Shown here: positions 8,461-20,700 of the stretch, in pieces | Position numbering within the stretch: the stretch's first letter is position 1 | Layout of the letters: every line of letters starts with the position of its first letter | DNA from: Brachionus plicatilis | Lineage: Eukaryota > Rotifera > Eurotatoria > Ploima > Brachionidae | Length of the DNA: 64,000 bases | Direction of reading: 5' to 3' | Assembly (NCBI GenBank): GCA_010279815.1 | Contig: QEOQ01000070.1 | Coordinates: 244,823-308,822, forward strand | Translations under genes and position numbers: made by a program | Notes under the pieces: generated by a model | What the model was told of the DNA's origin: nothing | Database searches by the model: none | What the model saw: only the letters and a program-made list of their open reading frames with translations

Positions 8461-11290
8461 TCTTTAATGACTAAAATTAAACAAAATTATCTTTAAATAT
8501 AAATTTTTAATAAAAAAGGTCACTAGGCTAAGCTGGCTTACTATTTATCAAAAATGATCATATTAACTTGGTTTTAAGACAAAATTGTCAATATATACAG
8601 ATCTTCTATATAAACCAAACCAGAGTTATTGGTTTAGAAAAAAGATATGGTAGTACAATTAGTAAAAGAGTATAATTCAGATTTTCAATCATGTTGTATT
8701 AATTTTCCAATTCGTCTTTGCAATTGTAGAGGACTTTTTAAAGATTATTTCATGGTCTAATATTAATCTTCAATCACTCAACTCTTGTTTTTTTTTCTTT
8801 TTTCTTTTTTTACTTCAAATCAAAGACAAAAATTTTAAATTTTCCTTTATTTACTTAAATTGTATTTTTTGTTTTTATTTTTGAATATAAATTTTTCTAA
8901 AGGAACATTGGCTCGATCAGAACTCTTAAAAAAAAATTGTACAATTAAAAACTGCTATTTTTTTTACTATGATTTCTTTTTTTTCTATTGTCACTATGTT
9001 TACGAATCTTGGTAAATGCTACTGATCTTTGTGGTTTATTATAAATCTCACAAGATCCACATTTTGAACATCTAATATCTTTGCACCCTTATTATATTTT
9101 AATAATTAAAGAAATTTTCTATCTATTTATTCTAGTTTATTTAAAGCCTCATTGACAGAACAATATTTTTAGAAAGAAGAAAAAAAATAGAATACAATTA
9201 TGTGAAAAAATATTTATTTAGAAGGTAATTTAATCTATTAAAAAAATTATTAAAATTAGAGTAGTCTAAATTTAATTCCATACAATTAAAATAATTGAAA
9301 TTTAGGTATAATTTTTGGAGAATACAAATATCTCTATATATATTATCAATTAAAGGTCAAACCTAGAAAGACCTTTTAAATAACTAGTTTTGAATGAAAA
9401 ACAAAGCAACCAGACCAAATAAATAAAATAATCCGTAATTTAATATAGACTAAATGCTATTAAGTGAAATTTAATATTTTTTTGTTTGAGTTTATGAAAT
9501 AATCAAATTAAAATAGACAAGAAAAGTCTACGAATAATGCTAAGAAATTCTTCTAGTTTCTCTTTATTTGTGAATACTTCCATTAATATCTATCATAATG
9601 ATTTTTTTTTAATTTATTGGAGCACAAAAAATAACATTAATCAATTCACAAATCTAAACAAATTACCGTTAATAATTTTGAATACCAAAAAATAATCTCT
9701 TTTTCATGATAAGTGATTAATTAGACTTTTTAAAAATAATTAAAAATTAGCAAGACGAAATTGGATTTTGGTGCGATGAGTCGCAAAATTTATTAGCCTC
9801 GTCAGAACTAAAAGGGATTGATTAAGTAAAAGAAGTAGAAAATAATTGAGAAATTAAATTAAAAATAGTTAAAGGGAAAAAGTTCTTTTAAAAAAATGAA
9901 AAAGATCAATTTATTTGGAATCGAAAAAAATTCAAAAATTTTGCACACTGTGTCATGATTTTAGATAATTGATTAACTTTGTCCAATTCTCACAAATATG
10001 CATTAATTTACCATTTTTAATATCTGATTTTAAAAAAGTTATTTTTCAATTAAATCTAGAGAAAAAAATCATTTAATCGACATCAGCATTATTAAATAAT
10101 AATTTGATACAGTTAAGAGCTAACAAATGCTCTTTTTACTTTAAAACTAGAAGGACCAGCGATTCAAAAAGGCTCTTTTTCAAATTTTTAAACTCCTAAA
10201 TTTAAATTAATTTAAATCATGTGAACATAAAATTTTTTTTTCAGCATACAAGACGAGTAAATTTTGCAAAATTAATAAGAGATCTTTTCAAAGGTTTTTT
10301 TTTTTCGCAAAATCATCCATTTACTACTATTTTGGTGCTCAATTTTTGCTATTAAAATAATGAATATTAATAAATTAGTACTCAGTATGAAGGTGAACAC
10401 AATTGAAAAAAAGCAAAAATATTAGTTTGCTTGTTTTACAAGAAGCAAATGGAATGAGTTCGACAAGAAATGGATTTAATTATTTATGTTTCAATTTTTG
10501 CTAAATATTTTTATTTAGCTAATTTTTAATTTTTTTTACGGTTAAAATTAAATTTTGAATAAATTTAGGTATGCAATCCATTTTCTATCCTTTAGATTTT
10601 CATAAAAAAAGTTTATTTGACTCGTTTTTTGGTTCTTTTAAGATTAATTGAAGTCTAACTCGTATTAAAAAAAATTTTTATTTTCATTAAAACAAATATA
10701 TTTACCAGCTCCGAATAAGAGGTTTGTTTGATTTTTTAAACTTTATTCTTATCTTTTTAAAAATGAATCACAAATATCTTCAGGACTAGAAATCTCTAAA
10801 AAATTGAAATTTCTATAAATAAAATGATAAATTTTGGAAATGAATCCTATAAATTTTTAAATTACAGTAAAAATTAAATTAGCTCTTTGAATAGGAAAGG
10901 AAAAGTTGAGGAAGAGTTGAGGATGAGTTGAGGAAGAGTCGATGAAGAGTTGAGCAAAAGAAATGTACAAGTTTGTTTTAAATTGTGTTACTATGATCTA
11001 CGATCCTCAAATTCAATAACTTATCAAGTTATTTATCTTGATGTTTTAATTAAATTAAATTAATATAAAAAAAAAAAAAAAAAAATCTTGATTTGTGATT
11101 GATGTTTTTTAATTATTTCTTTTACTATAAAAATGGAATACTATAATTCATTTATTCGAATATTTCCACAAACAACATAAACGTTTACCTAGGCCTATTG
11201 TCGTATTTGTTTTAAGTGTAATTTTATCATTTAATAAAATAAAATTTAAAAAACAAATAAACTGAGTTTTATTAACTTAACCTTATCCGA
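8461..11290. other. Gene-poor AT-rich stretch
   Basis: About 2.8 kb with no host gene seen. It contains a short tandem repeat (10903-10965) and a poly-A run at 11071-11086. Open frames are short and of random AT composition. Confidence 0.5.
10903..10965. repeat. Short tandem repeat, GTTGAGGAAGA
   Basis: About five degenerate copies of an 11-12-bp unit (GTTGAGGAAGA, GTTGAGGATGA, GTCGATGAAGA and variants), purine-rich on the plus strand and much less AT-rich than its surroundings. Confidence 0.75.
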
Positions 11291-11440
11291 GGGTTAACAA
11301 TTGTACTGTATTAAACCAATGGGTTTTTGAGCTTCGCAAAAAAATGAAATTTAAGATTTCAAAGGACGTAGTTTTGAATTTAAAGTCAAAAATTAAAAAT
11401 TCAGATAGAACTTAGGCATGAATTTCTCGAACTAAACTTC
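11290..11440. repeat. Dispersed repeat, copy 1
   Basis: The block around AAAGTCAAAAATTAAAAATTC, followed by AGATAGAACTTAGG and GAATTTCTCGAAC, recurs in diverged form at 29395-29530; a weaker match lies near 41050. Its class is unknown. Confidence 0.4.
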
Positions 11441-11569
11441 TCACGGATTGAATTTTCTATATATTTAATATATTAAATATAAAAAATTAAATACTTTATA
11501 TTAAATAACTCTTTTGGATACTTTAACATTTCTTCTTCGGTCATTTTTGCAAAAAAATATCTTCCTTAC

Positions 11570-12664
11570 ACCTTTACAAAAGGGGTTAAGGGTTAAAAGT
11601 GTGACCGAATTTGAAAACCCCCTTCATCTCCTCCATTTTAAAAGCTACTTCCTAAAAAAATATCTTAATATGTAGAAATCGAGGAGAGGAATCGAATGAT
11701 ATGTGTGATATATTTAAAAAAAAATCGTTATATGCTTTTTTTTCTCTTAAAGTTCAACTACGCCTAATAAGGTGAAAAACTCTCGATTTAGTAATTCGGG
11801 AAAAGGGCGTTTTAAGGTCCTAGGTAATATTTAAGCTCTAACCTATTTTGCCCGCTAGATTCAGCACAGGTGTTGTTTTATGTCCATAGGGCTTCATCTA
11901 ATGGGGTTATTTTTAGGGCTTAAAAGGTTAAATATATTTAACCCTATTTGTCCGAAATATCACCCAATTAGTCCAAATAATATTCCATTTCACCTATTTA
12001 ACCGAATAAGACTATAAAATGCAGTAACGCTATATTTTAATAATTGAAAAATTGTAAAAATATTTTCTCTCTATCTCACTCTCAAAAAAATTTTTTTTTT
12101 CAAAACCAATTTTTTATTTCAAGCATTAAAAAAAAGCAAATTGTTTAAAAATAAGCTTAAAATGTCACAAAACAAAGAAATTCAATCTAAAAAAAAATTA
12201 TACTGATCAAAATGGTTATCTTGTGAAGAGTGCTCAAATTAGAGTTTGTTTTAGTTGTTTGCCAAAATAATTAAAAAAAAAAACAAAAAAATAATTGTTA
12301 TTCCATGATTGTAAAGATTACTCTTTCTTTTTTTAGACTTCTTTAAAACTCACTCTTGTTATGTTTCAAATAAATTAAATTAAATGGATTAAATAATTTT
12401 ATTGGAAAATTTAAAAATTTTCTTCCTAATTAGGTCCAATGGGTAGAAATTCTCTTTTTGGGGTTAAATTTCTGGCCAATTATATACAATTTTAGGGGTA
12501 ACCGGCTTAACCCTTTTGACCCTCACATAATTAACCGCGGAGCTAAAGGGGTTATTCAAAAATTTCGGGAAAATTGGGTGACTATTTTTGAAGTTTTTGA
12601 ACAAATGGGTGTGAAATAAGCAATAAAAAAAAATATGGTCACCCGGTTAGACTAGGTTACCATA
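11570..12664. mobile_element. TIR DNA transposon, copy B (inverted, internally deleted)
   Basis: An inverted copy of 2000-3333. The right end reads GGTCACCCGGTTAGACTAGG then TTACCAT, the reverse complement of the start of copy A. The left end matches the inner part of copy A's right side but lacks the terminal TIR. It keeps the MSQ-type start codon context (12162) and part of the Cys-rich finger coding region (12200-12330), with a deletion between them and several stops. Confidence 0.75.
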
Positions 12665-13011
12665 TAAGCATATTTGCAGAGTTGGTCAAAAGTCAAAAAT
12701 TTGCTTAAAAATCTGCCAAAGTTACAATCAAAACTGACTTTGATTCTGAAAAAGTCATTTTTGGAATTTTTATTTTTTAAACATCTAAAATAACTTGATA
12801 TGTCTTGCTCATTAATTTGTCCTATTGTCTTTTACACATTCATCTTCATCCATTTTTTCATATTTATCAGAATCAGATGATACCATTATCTCCTTTATAA
12901 GTCAAAACTTTGAATTCTTATCAACTCTTTTTTTTGACATTAAGATTAGGTATAACATTTTAGAAAATTTAGGAGACTTTTTTTTGAAATTTTCTCTTTA
13001 AGTTTAAGTTA

Positions 13012-13322
13012 GCTAGCAAAAAAAAATAATCAGGCAGTAAGTCTAGCCTTATAAAGTAGCTAAATCTATCTAGTTCTGAATCAACTATTCTTCCACAGTC
13101 AACTAGTAAAATAGAAAATTAATTAAGGTAATGACAAAAAATATTATTTCTGAACTTTTAATTGTAATTTTTATCGAATCTTTATTTTCTTCATAACCAA
13201 TTTTAAAGTAGATGCTACCACTAGATGTCTGATTAATCTTAAAAAAAAGTAAATATATTTTAAATTAAATTTTTTATTATTTACATAAAAGTCATTATTA
13301 TTCAGATAATTTAGGTGGTTTA
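13012..13322 (-). repeat. Partial duplicate of Munc13-4-like exons
   Basis: This segment is nearly identical to 15374-15687, in the same orientation and about 2.36 kb away. It carries a copy of the end of exon 17, exon 18, and most of exon 19 of the Munc13-4-like gene, including their intron borders, but none of the other exons. It lies downstream of the gene's stop codon and cannot encode a protein by itself. It is a recent tandem or template-switch duplication. Confidence 0.85.
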
Positions 13323-13371
13323 AATTCCTTATCCGATATAGAAGGGGTCATTTAATTTTTATTAAACTGTC

Positions 13372-14137
13372 GGGTCTTGCCCAAAATGTGAACAGAAGTT
13401 CACCAAAAAATGTGACCATGAGTATCTTGCTTAAAATGTGAACTTTATGTTCACCAAATTTCTGTTCACAAATTTTGTGACCAAAGTAAATTTAGAAAAA
13501 GAAATTTATTTTTTCGTGAACTAATTTTTTTTTATGTGAACATTAATTTAAATGTTAATTTTGATAAAAAAAAAAAAAAATAAATTGTCAAAAATTATTT
13601 TTTAATTTTTATGTTTTTTTGCTATATGCAATTTTACTCTTTTAATATTTTTCATTAATTCTCCACAAATCTCACATGGCACCGGATTGGCATGTTTGCT
13701 TAGTGCTTTTTTTACTACATTCAAAGTCTCTTGTGAAGTTGATATTGCAGCCATAGCTCGGGTGTGCCAAAACAATCTCAGAGATTTCTTTGAAAATTTT
13801 TAAATCAATATTTCCAGTCATTATTTTTAATTTCTTTGTAAAATTAATCTTTTGGGATATCAAAGTTGATACATTAGCTTTTTGATTTAATTTTTTTTAA
13901 ATGAAGCAATTAAATTTTTTAGCTTAATAAAAAAAAATAGTTGAAAATTTCAACAAGCATAACAGGGTACATATTTTTAATTTTGTCTTAATTTTAAATT
14001 AAAAATTTGGTGAACATTTTTTATTTTATATGAACTACTTTGGTCACAAAATTTGTGAACAGAAAGTTCACGTTTTAAACAAGATACTCATGGTCACATT
14101 TTTTGGTGAACTTCTGTTCACATTTTGGGCAAGATCC
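13372..14137. mobile_element. TIR element with GTGAAC/GTTCAC palindromes (766 bp)
   Basis: Left end GGGTCTTGCCCAAAATGTG, right end the near-perfect reverse complement finishing GGGCAAGATCC. Inverted similarity extends about 120 bp inward, with repeated motifs GTGAACAGAAGTTCACC, AAAATGTGACCATGAGTATC and GTTCACAAATTTTGTGACC. The centre is AT-rich and holds a 63-codon minus-strand frame (13672-13863) with no recognisable domain. No target duplication is obvious. It is a non-autonomous DNA element; superfamily not assigned. Confidence 0.75.
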
Positions 14138-14139
14138 AA

Positions 14140-14785
14140 ATTGTCTAGTATGAGACGAAGTATTTTTTAACAGAGAGAAGAGGTAATTTTTCTTGAAAAA
14201 TTTTAAAATTTCAACAAAACCTTTTCTATTTTCATATCGGCACATTTATCTCTCACTTGACTGATTGTTAACAAAAATATATTACCGCATATTCTTGTTC
14301 ATAATTACATGTAATACCTACGGTTTTTACCTGGGTATAATATACTATTGTCAACTGTTGGATTATAAGATTAGTATCTCTTTAAAATCTCTTGAATTTG
14401 AGACTTCAAGTGAAATTTTTTTGTTTTGCGTCAACTCTTTCGTTTTAGATTTTAAAAACTTTTTGATCAAATGAATTATTTTTCAACTCGACTCAAACAT
14501 AAAAATAACCAAATGTCGAAAATAATGTCAATTTTTTTTTATTTGAATATTTTTTATAGATATTATAAAAAATTAACATAAAAATTAAATTTGTAATCAC
14601 TATAAATCAGTATTAAAAATTTTTAACTTAATTTTAATATTGAAAATTTTTTTAAAAATTATTTATTCTATTATAAAAAGCACACTTTTTCACAATAAAT
14701 AAGTTAACAAAAAAAATTTATTTAATCGAACTATAAATTTGAGTCAGTATTTTTGTGATCCATAATAATTTGAAATAAACAGAAA
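14140..14785. other. 3' flank of the Munc13-4-like gene
   Basis: No gene seen. A minus-strand AATAAA at about 14717-14722 lies some 70 bp after the stop codon at 14790 and is a plausible polyadenylation signal. Confidence 0.4.
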
Positions 14786-14789
14786 TGAA

Positions 14790-17700
14790 TTAGCTGTTTT
14801 TAGTATTCAGATTGCAACAGCGCCTCGGATCTAAAAGACTTGAAGTTTTTTCGAAAATTTTATTTATTATACATTTATTCTTATTTTCGCACTTAATTGA
14901 ATCAATTTCTTTCAGCTGTTGACGTAAACAAATAAAATTTTTTGCTTCTCTATCAAATTCTTTTCTTCTCATTAGTTCCTGTTAATAATATTCGATAATT
15001 TTTTTTAATGATTCAAAAATTAAATTTACCTCAAGTAGATCAAATTCTTGGTCATTATGACCCCTAAGATTTTTATTAACAGCCAGCATTTCATTTATGG
15101 AAACCATTTTGTCCATGTTTTCGATAAACTTTATTGGATAAAAGCATTCTCCAAGACACTTTTCTTTTCCGTATTTATTCTTGTTCCACAAACTTAAACG
15201 AACAGAGGCATCATCGATCTTTGATACCACATTTGGAATATTATTTCTTAAATAAAATGAAAAAATAAAAATTAATCAAATAATTTTTTTATGGCTTACA
15301 TAATAAAGTATTGATTAAAATTAATTTTATTACTTGATTGTTTGGCTGCCAATTTTGTTCGCTTTTCAATATTAGCTTGCAAAAAAAAATAATCAGGCAG
15401 TAAGTCTAGCCTTATAAAGTAGCTAAATTTATCTAGTTCTGAATCAACTATTCTTCCACAGTCAACTAGTAGAATAGAAAATTAATTAAGGTAATGACAA
15501 AAAATATTATTTCAGTACTTTTAATTGTAATTTTTATCGAATCTTTATTTTCTTCATAACCAATTTTAAAGTAGATGCTACCACTAGATGTCTGATTTAT
15601 CTTAAAAAAAGTAAATATATTTTAAATTAAATTTTTTATTATTTACATAAAAGTCATTATTATTCAGATAATTTAGGTGGTTTAAAATAAGCTCGTATGT
15701 TGGCTTGGAAAACTTTTTGATATCATTCACAAAGGTTTGTAAGTTATTCATGTAAAAGCTTATTTTATCTTCATTTTCGATGTAAATTAGTAGACTTTTT
15801 TTCAAAATTTCACTTTTTCCCGACTCTTAAATCAAAAATTAATTCTATTAAATATTTCAATTGTATCTTGTGCCAGAGTTTAATTTTTTTTCGAATAAAA
15901 ATTTAGAGCTCCTTTTTGGTTAAAATAAATCTAGCATGAAAGTCAAAAGATTTTTTCAAGATAAAAAAAATTAATTAATTTTTTTTCAAATTAAATTTAA
16001 TTTAAAATCAAAAACAAAATTATGTAGTCGAAATGAAATAAATATTTTTTTCTGATTAATTAAAAATTAAGATCCGAATATTTTTACTGAATTTTAAAAC
16101 ATTAATTTTCTAAAGTTTGTTCAATCGTTTCAATTCATCTAAAATTTATTTATTTTTCTTATTAAGAAGAAAATATATTTATGAATAATTCAAATTATTT
16201 TCTTTTGCTTCACAAAAATATCTGCCATTATCTTCATTATGTAAATATTTTTGTAAACTGCACAATTAATTTAGAAAGATTTAATTTTTTTTCATAAATT
16301 TAATTTTAGGTAAAGCATGAAATTTTGGATTTTCCATAAATAATTTATTTTCTTTATTAAAAATTAAGCATAAATTTTAGCTGAATTTTTACGAATAAAG
16401 AAACTTCAAAAATTAAATACTCTAAAATCCAGTAATAATATTCCCATCTCAAATTTTAATAAATGAAAATCTAACGTTTTGAGAAAAAATGATTCAGAAA
16501 AATTTTTTTATATATTTAATGGTACTTTTAAGTGCTGCGCCTGTGTCAAAAATGGTAAATTATAATATTTTATTTTTCAAATTTCACTAAAATTATTTAC
16601 TAAAAAAATAACTTATGAAAGTTTTTTTGATGGCTTTTTTAAATAATTTTTGTTAAGAGATTGCGACTGTCTTCGGTATTTCGACCCATTTTTCCACCGT
16701 GCGCATTAAAGGATACAAATTTACCCATAATATCAAAAGTTCAGAATGCATTTTTTTATATTTAACTTATATCTGGTTAAGGTATAGCCTGGTTATGATA
16801 TCTATTTATTTTTAAATTATATTAAAAGTTTTAATATTTATGATTTAAAATTTTAAAAAAAATAGTTCAAAAGTTTGAAGTCAAGCTAAAACAAAAAAAT
16901 AAAATCTGCATGATCAATAAAAACCTCAAATTTTTTGATAACCTATCTAAAATATTTAAAAAAAAATTTTTTAAAGCAAAATGTCAATCGATTAATTACT
17001 TTTTTTTTGATAAAGTTTCTCTGAAAAATTTTTTTAATGAATTAAAATTACGTTTAAACCCAAAAATAACAGCACTTTCAGGGAAATTTTAGCTTTAAAA
17101 TTCTTTACTGATTCTATAAATAAATAAAATCTTTTACTAGCAATTAATTTTAAATCAATAAACTTCTTAGAAATTAAAGGAAAAATTTTAATATTTTTTT
17201 TTAATTATTCTTAATTTTATTTTTAAACCTAATTTCTATATTTATAAATAGAAAATGCTCTGTAAAAGGGTTATCTAATATAAAATTTCAAATTTCATCA
17301 AAAATTTAACTCTGCCAAAAATATTTATCAATATGCTTAAAATCTTACCAATATTATTGAAGTCATCTATCATTGATGATAAATTAAATGAGATAAAAAT
17401 GTTGTCCAAAACTTCAAATTTTTCATATACATCTTCATAAAATTTGTATTGTTCCTGAAATTAAAATTAAAAAAATTACCATTGAAATACCATTGAGTAT
17501 TTTTTTAAGTAAATTATTTAAACAATTAAAATTTTTTAATTTTTAAAAAATTTGAATTAAGTTTGAATGAGTGAAGTGGTAATCAGTAAATATTCGAAAT
17601 ATTCGATTATTAGATAAAGATTTTGAGATTATCAAAAGCCCATTTAACGATGTTGATAAAATTTTTCACAACATTAAATTGTAATTCAAGTTTAAAAATT

Positions 17701-20700
17701 TAAAAAAATTTTCTAAAACTAACTTATAAGTTGCTTTAGGAAGTTGAAAAATACCTTTCGGGGCAATAAATGGTGGATGAAGTTTAAAAAATGACTTCTG
17801 ATACAAAACATGAATTGCTTATCAAGATCAGGTAATTTTTTGTCTAGAGTCTGATAGCATTTGTCAAAAAATTCCAGCAAGGGTAGATGATTTTTTGTTG
17901 TATAAAAACTGATAATGAGATTTTGAATATGCTTGATCAAGATTTGTCCAGCTTGTGTAATGATTGATCTAGTAATAGATTCGATATCTAGCAAGCATTG
18001 ATTCACCGAATTTCTCAGAGCATTTCTAATTAAAAAATTTTATTTAATTATTGTTTAAAATAAGTTAATTCTTCCAACTTTAAATTTTTGTTTAGAATAT
18101 TTTCGGAATAGACTTGATCCAGATCATTTACAATTTGGTCAAAATTTAGCAAATTTTCCAAATTACACATCACTTTTTTCTTTATGTAAATTGTATTATT
18201 TACACATATGCATATTTTTCTAAAAGACTCCAGCCTATTATCAAGGCTCTCATCTGACTTGGTCATAAAAAAAAAATCTTTTTGTGCAAGATTTTCTTTT
18301 AGTTTGAATAGATAGTGTCGAAACGTATCACCAATTATCTAGTTAGTTAAAAAATTAAAATTTTTATCAAAATTTTATTAAAATATTCACTTCATTTATT
18401 GTAGCAGTTCCGACATATTTTATTTCATGGTCTTCAAATTCGATTTCATTCCATTCTCTACACATCTAGATAAAATGATAATTAAAAAAAAAAATTCTTT
18501 ATTTTTTTAATACCGTCAAAAAATGATCAGAAATTATAATTGAGGTGAGTGATATGGGGTTTTTTTGATCTATTTCTTTGGTATCTTCGAGACGAAGCGC
18601 ATTTTCGACAAAATTTTTTGAAACAATTTTGTAAGTATCAAGCCAAAAAGTCACTATTCCCTTTTCTTTGAACCATAGTGTGTAATGATTCAGTTTGAGC
18701 TTGAATGACTCTCTCTCAGGTACAAATTTTGACAAATTTTTATTTAGCTTACGACAATTTAAATACAGGTCGTATGAAAGCCTCGAGCTTTTATTCATAT
18801 TTGTTTTAAAGCACCGGTATAGCTGCTGATATTCGCTAAGAAATTTTAAGACCAATTGAACAGGTCCGCTTAACTAATAAAAATTATTTTAAAATTAAAA
18901 GAAGATGCTAATTCATCCTGTTAATCGGAAATGTATACAAGTCATCTGACATTAAGTCTTTTTTAAAAATAATCACTTCAAACCCTAGTCATAACTTACA
19001 AAAAAATTAAAAACTTAAAATTTAATTTTGGGTAAAAATAATATTTTTCTAACCTGTTAACCTTACTTAGTAAAGAAGAATTTCAATAAGATATTTTTCA
19101 GACATGTATTCTCTGATAAATTATCTGATGCAAAACAAGTTTTTTGAGCTTTTTATTTTGTGAAATATAAAATACATTTTAAAGAATTTTTTGTATTCAA
19201 GAATACATTACTGTTAAAAGGTTAATGGGTTTCATCTTCAGTGTTGGCATGATCATTAAATTATGAGCAGATTTGCAATAAAACATTAAAAGCCCCCATG
19301 GAATAAATTTTTTTTCAATTTTTTTAAAAATTCTTAAGCGCAAAAAAAAGTTAAAAAAAAAAACCATTCCTAAAATTTTGCGAAGTAATAAAATTTTTAA
19401 AAGGTTCTTCAGTTATAACGTTTAAAAGCCTCAAATGAATAGTTTATCTAGTAATAAAAAAATGTATTACTTTATTCGTGTAAAACTTTCAAATTTCTAT
19501 TAATAAGTTTTTTGCAACAAATTTACCTAAAATCAAAATAAAATTGTAAAATCAATTTTTTAAGGGGCTTTTTTAGGTCATTTTATCTGAATTCAAATTA
19601 TCATTTTATCACATATTTTATCTTTTAAATTTGAAAATCTATGCGATTGAAGATTTTTTTTGCTTTTGAACAATATAAATATCATCAATATTTTCAAAAA
19701 AAATTTATATGTAAAAATTTAATTAAGGAACATTAAAAAATTTCGAGTAGAGGATAAATGTGCCCAAATTATCAAATTAAATTAAATTTTGCTAATTTTA
19801 TAAAAAATTAGTTAAATAATTTAGTTAAAAATATTCAAACTTTTACAGCTTTTATTCTGGTTAATTAAGTGATTTTAAAAAAATTTGTTCAATTGAATCA
19901 AGGCGGGAATGAACAGTTAATTTTAGATTCTTTAAAGTGTATTAAATTCTAACAATCATTTTTGGTATATTTTTTTTAATTTTTTTTATTTTTTTAAATT
20001 TTACTTTTGTCTAATTTACTCACAATTTACTTCTATTTAATTTCTTTTTTTATAAAATCGTTAGGCTGAAAAGAAGGGTAGTGCCCATTCTCCACAGCCT
20101 GAGGGTTACCCTCAAACTATTTAATTAAACTAATAAAATTTTTGATATATTTTTTTGTAAACGTTTTACGAAAAATTTAGATTTTCTGAATTTCGTTTTA
20201 TAAAAAATTTTTGTCATTATTTTCTGAATATTTTCAATTGAGAAGCAGTTAATAAAAAAACTTCTTTTAAAAGTATTTGATTCATTAATTGAAGACAAAT
20301 TCAATAAGCTAAATGATGACAACAGAAAATCAGTTCCTTAAATTTATTCCTAACTTTGAAATTTCTTCAAAACTGATCCATATTGAACACATTTTTTGAT
20401 ATATTTAAAAATAAATCATATTTTTTTTGCTTTAAACATCATAGAAAAAACTCAAATTCAATTTTCGTTTAATTTAAAAATATTAAAAATAAATCATAGT
20501 AACTAAAAACCTACTGATATTGATATATTGACGCAAACTATTTTTTTGTAGTTGATGTATTTGTTTAAATAGTTGTTTTTGAATTGATCATTTAAAATTA
20601 AATCGTTCAACAAGCCGATGGTTTTGTTTATGCTAAACATCCATTGAAGCAAAAGTGTTTCGTTTTTTTCACTCACATCTTGAATGTTAACTTTTATGGC

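Noticed and set aside
17719..17754. Extension of exon 15 of the Munc13-4-like gene to the stop at 17719
   Set aside because: A donor at 17755|GTATTT gives phase 0, which matches exon 16 and the family alignment; reading on gives a stop and the alternative donor GTTAG gives a wrong phase.
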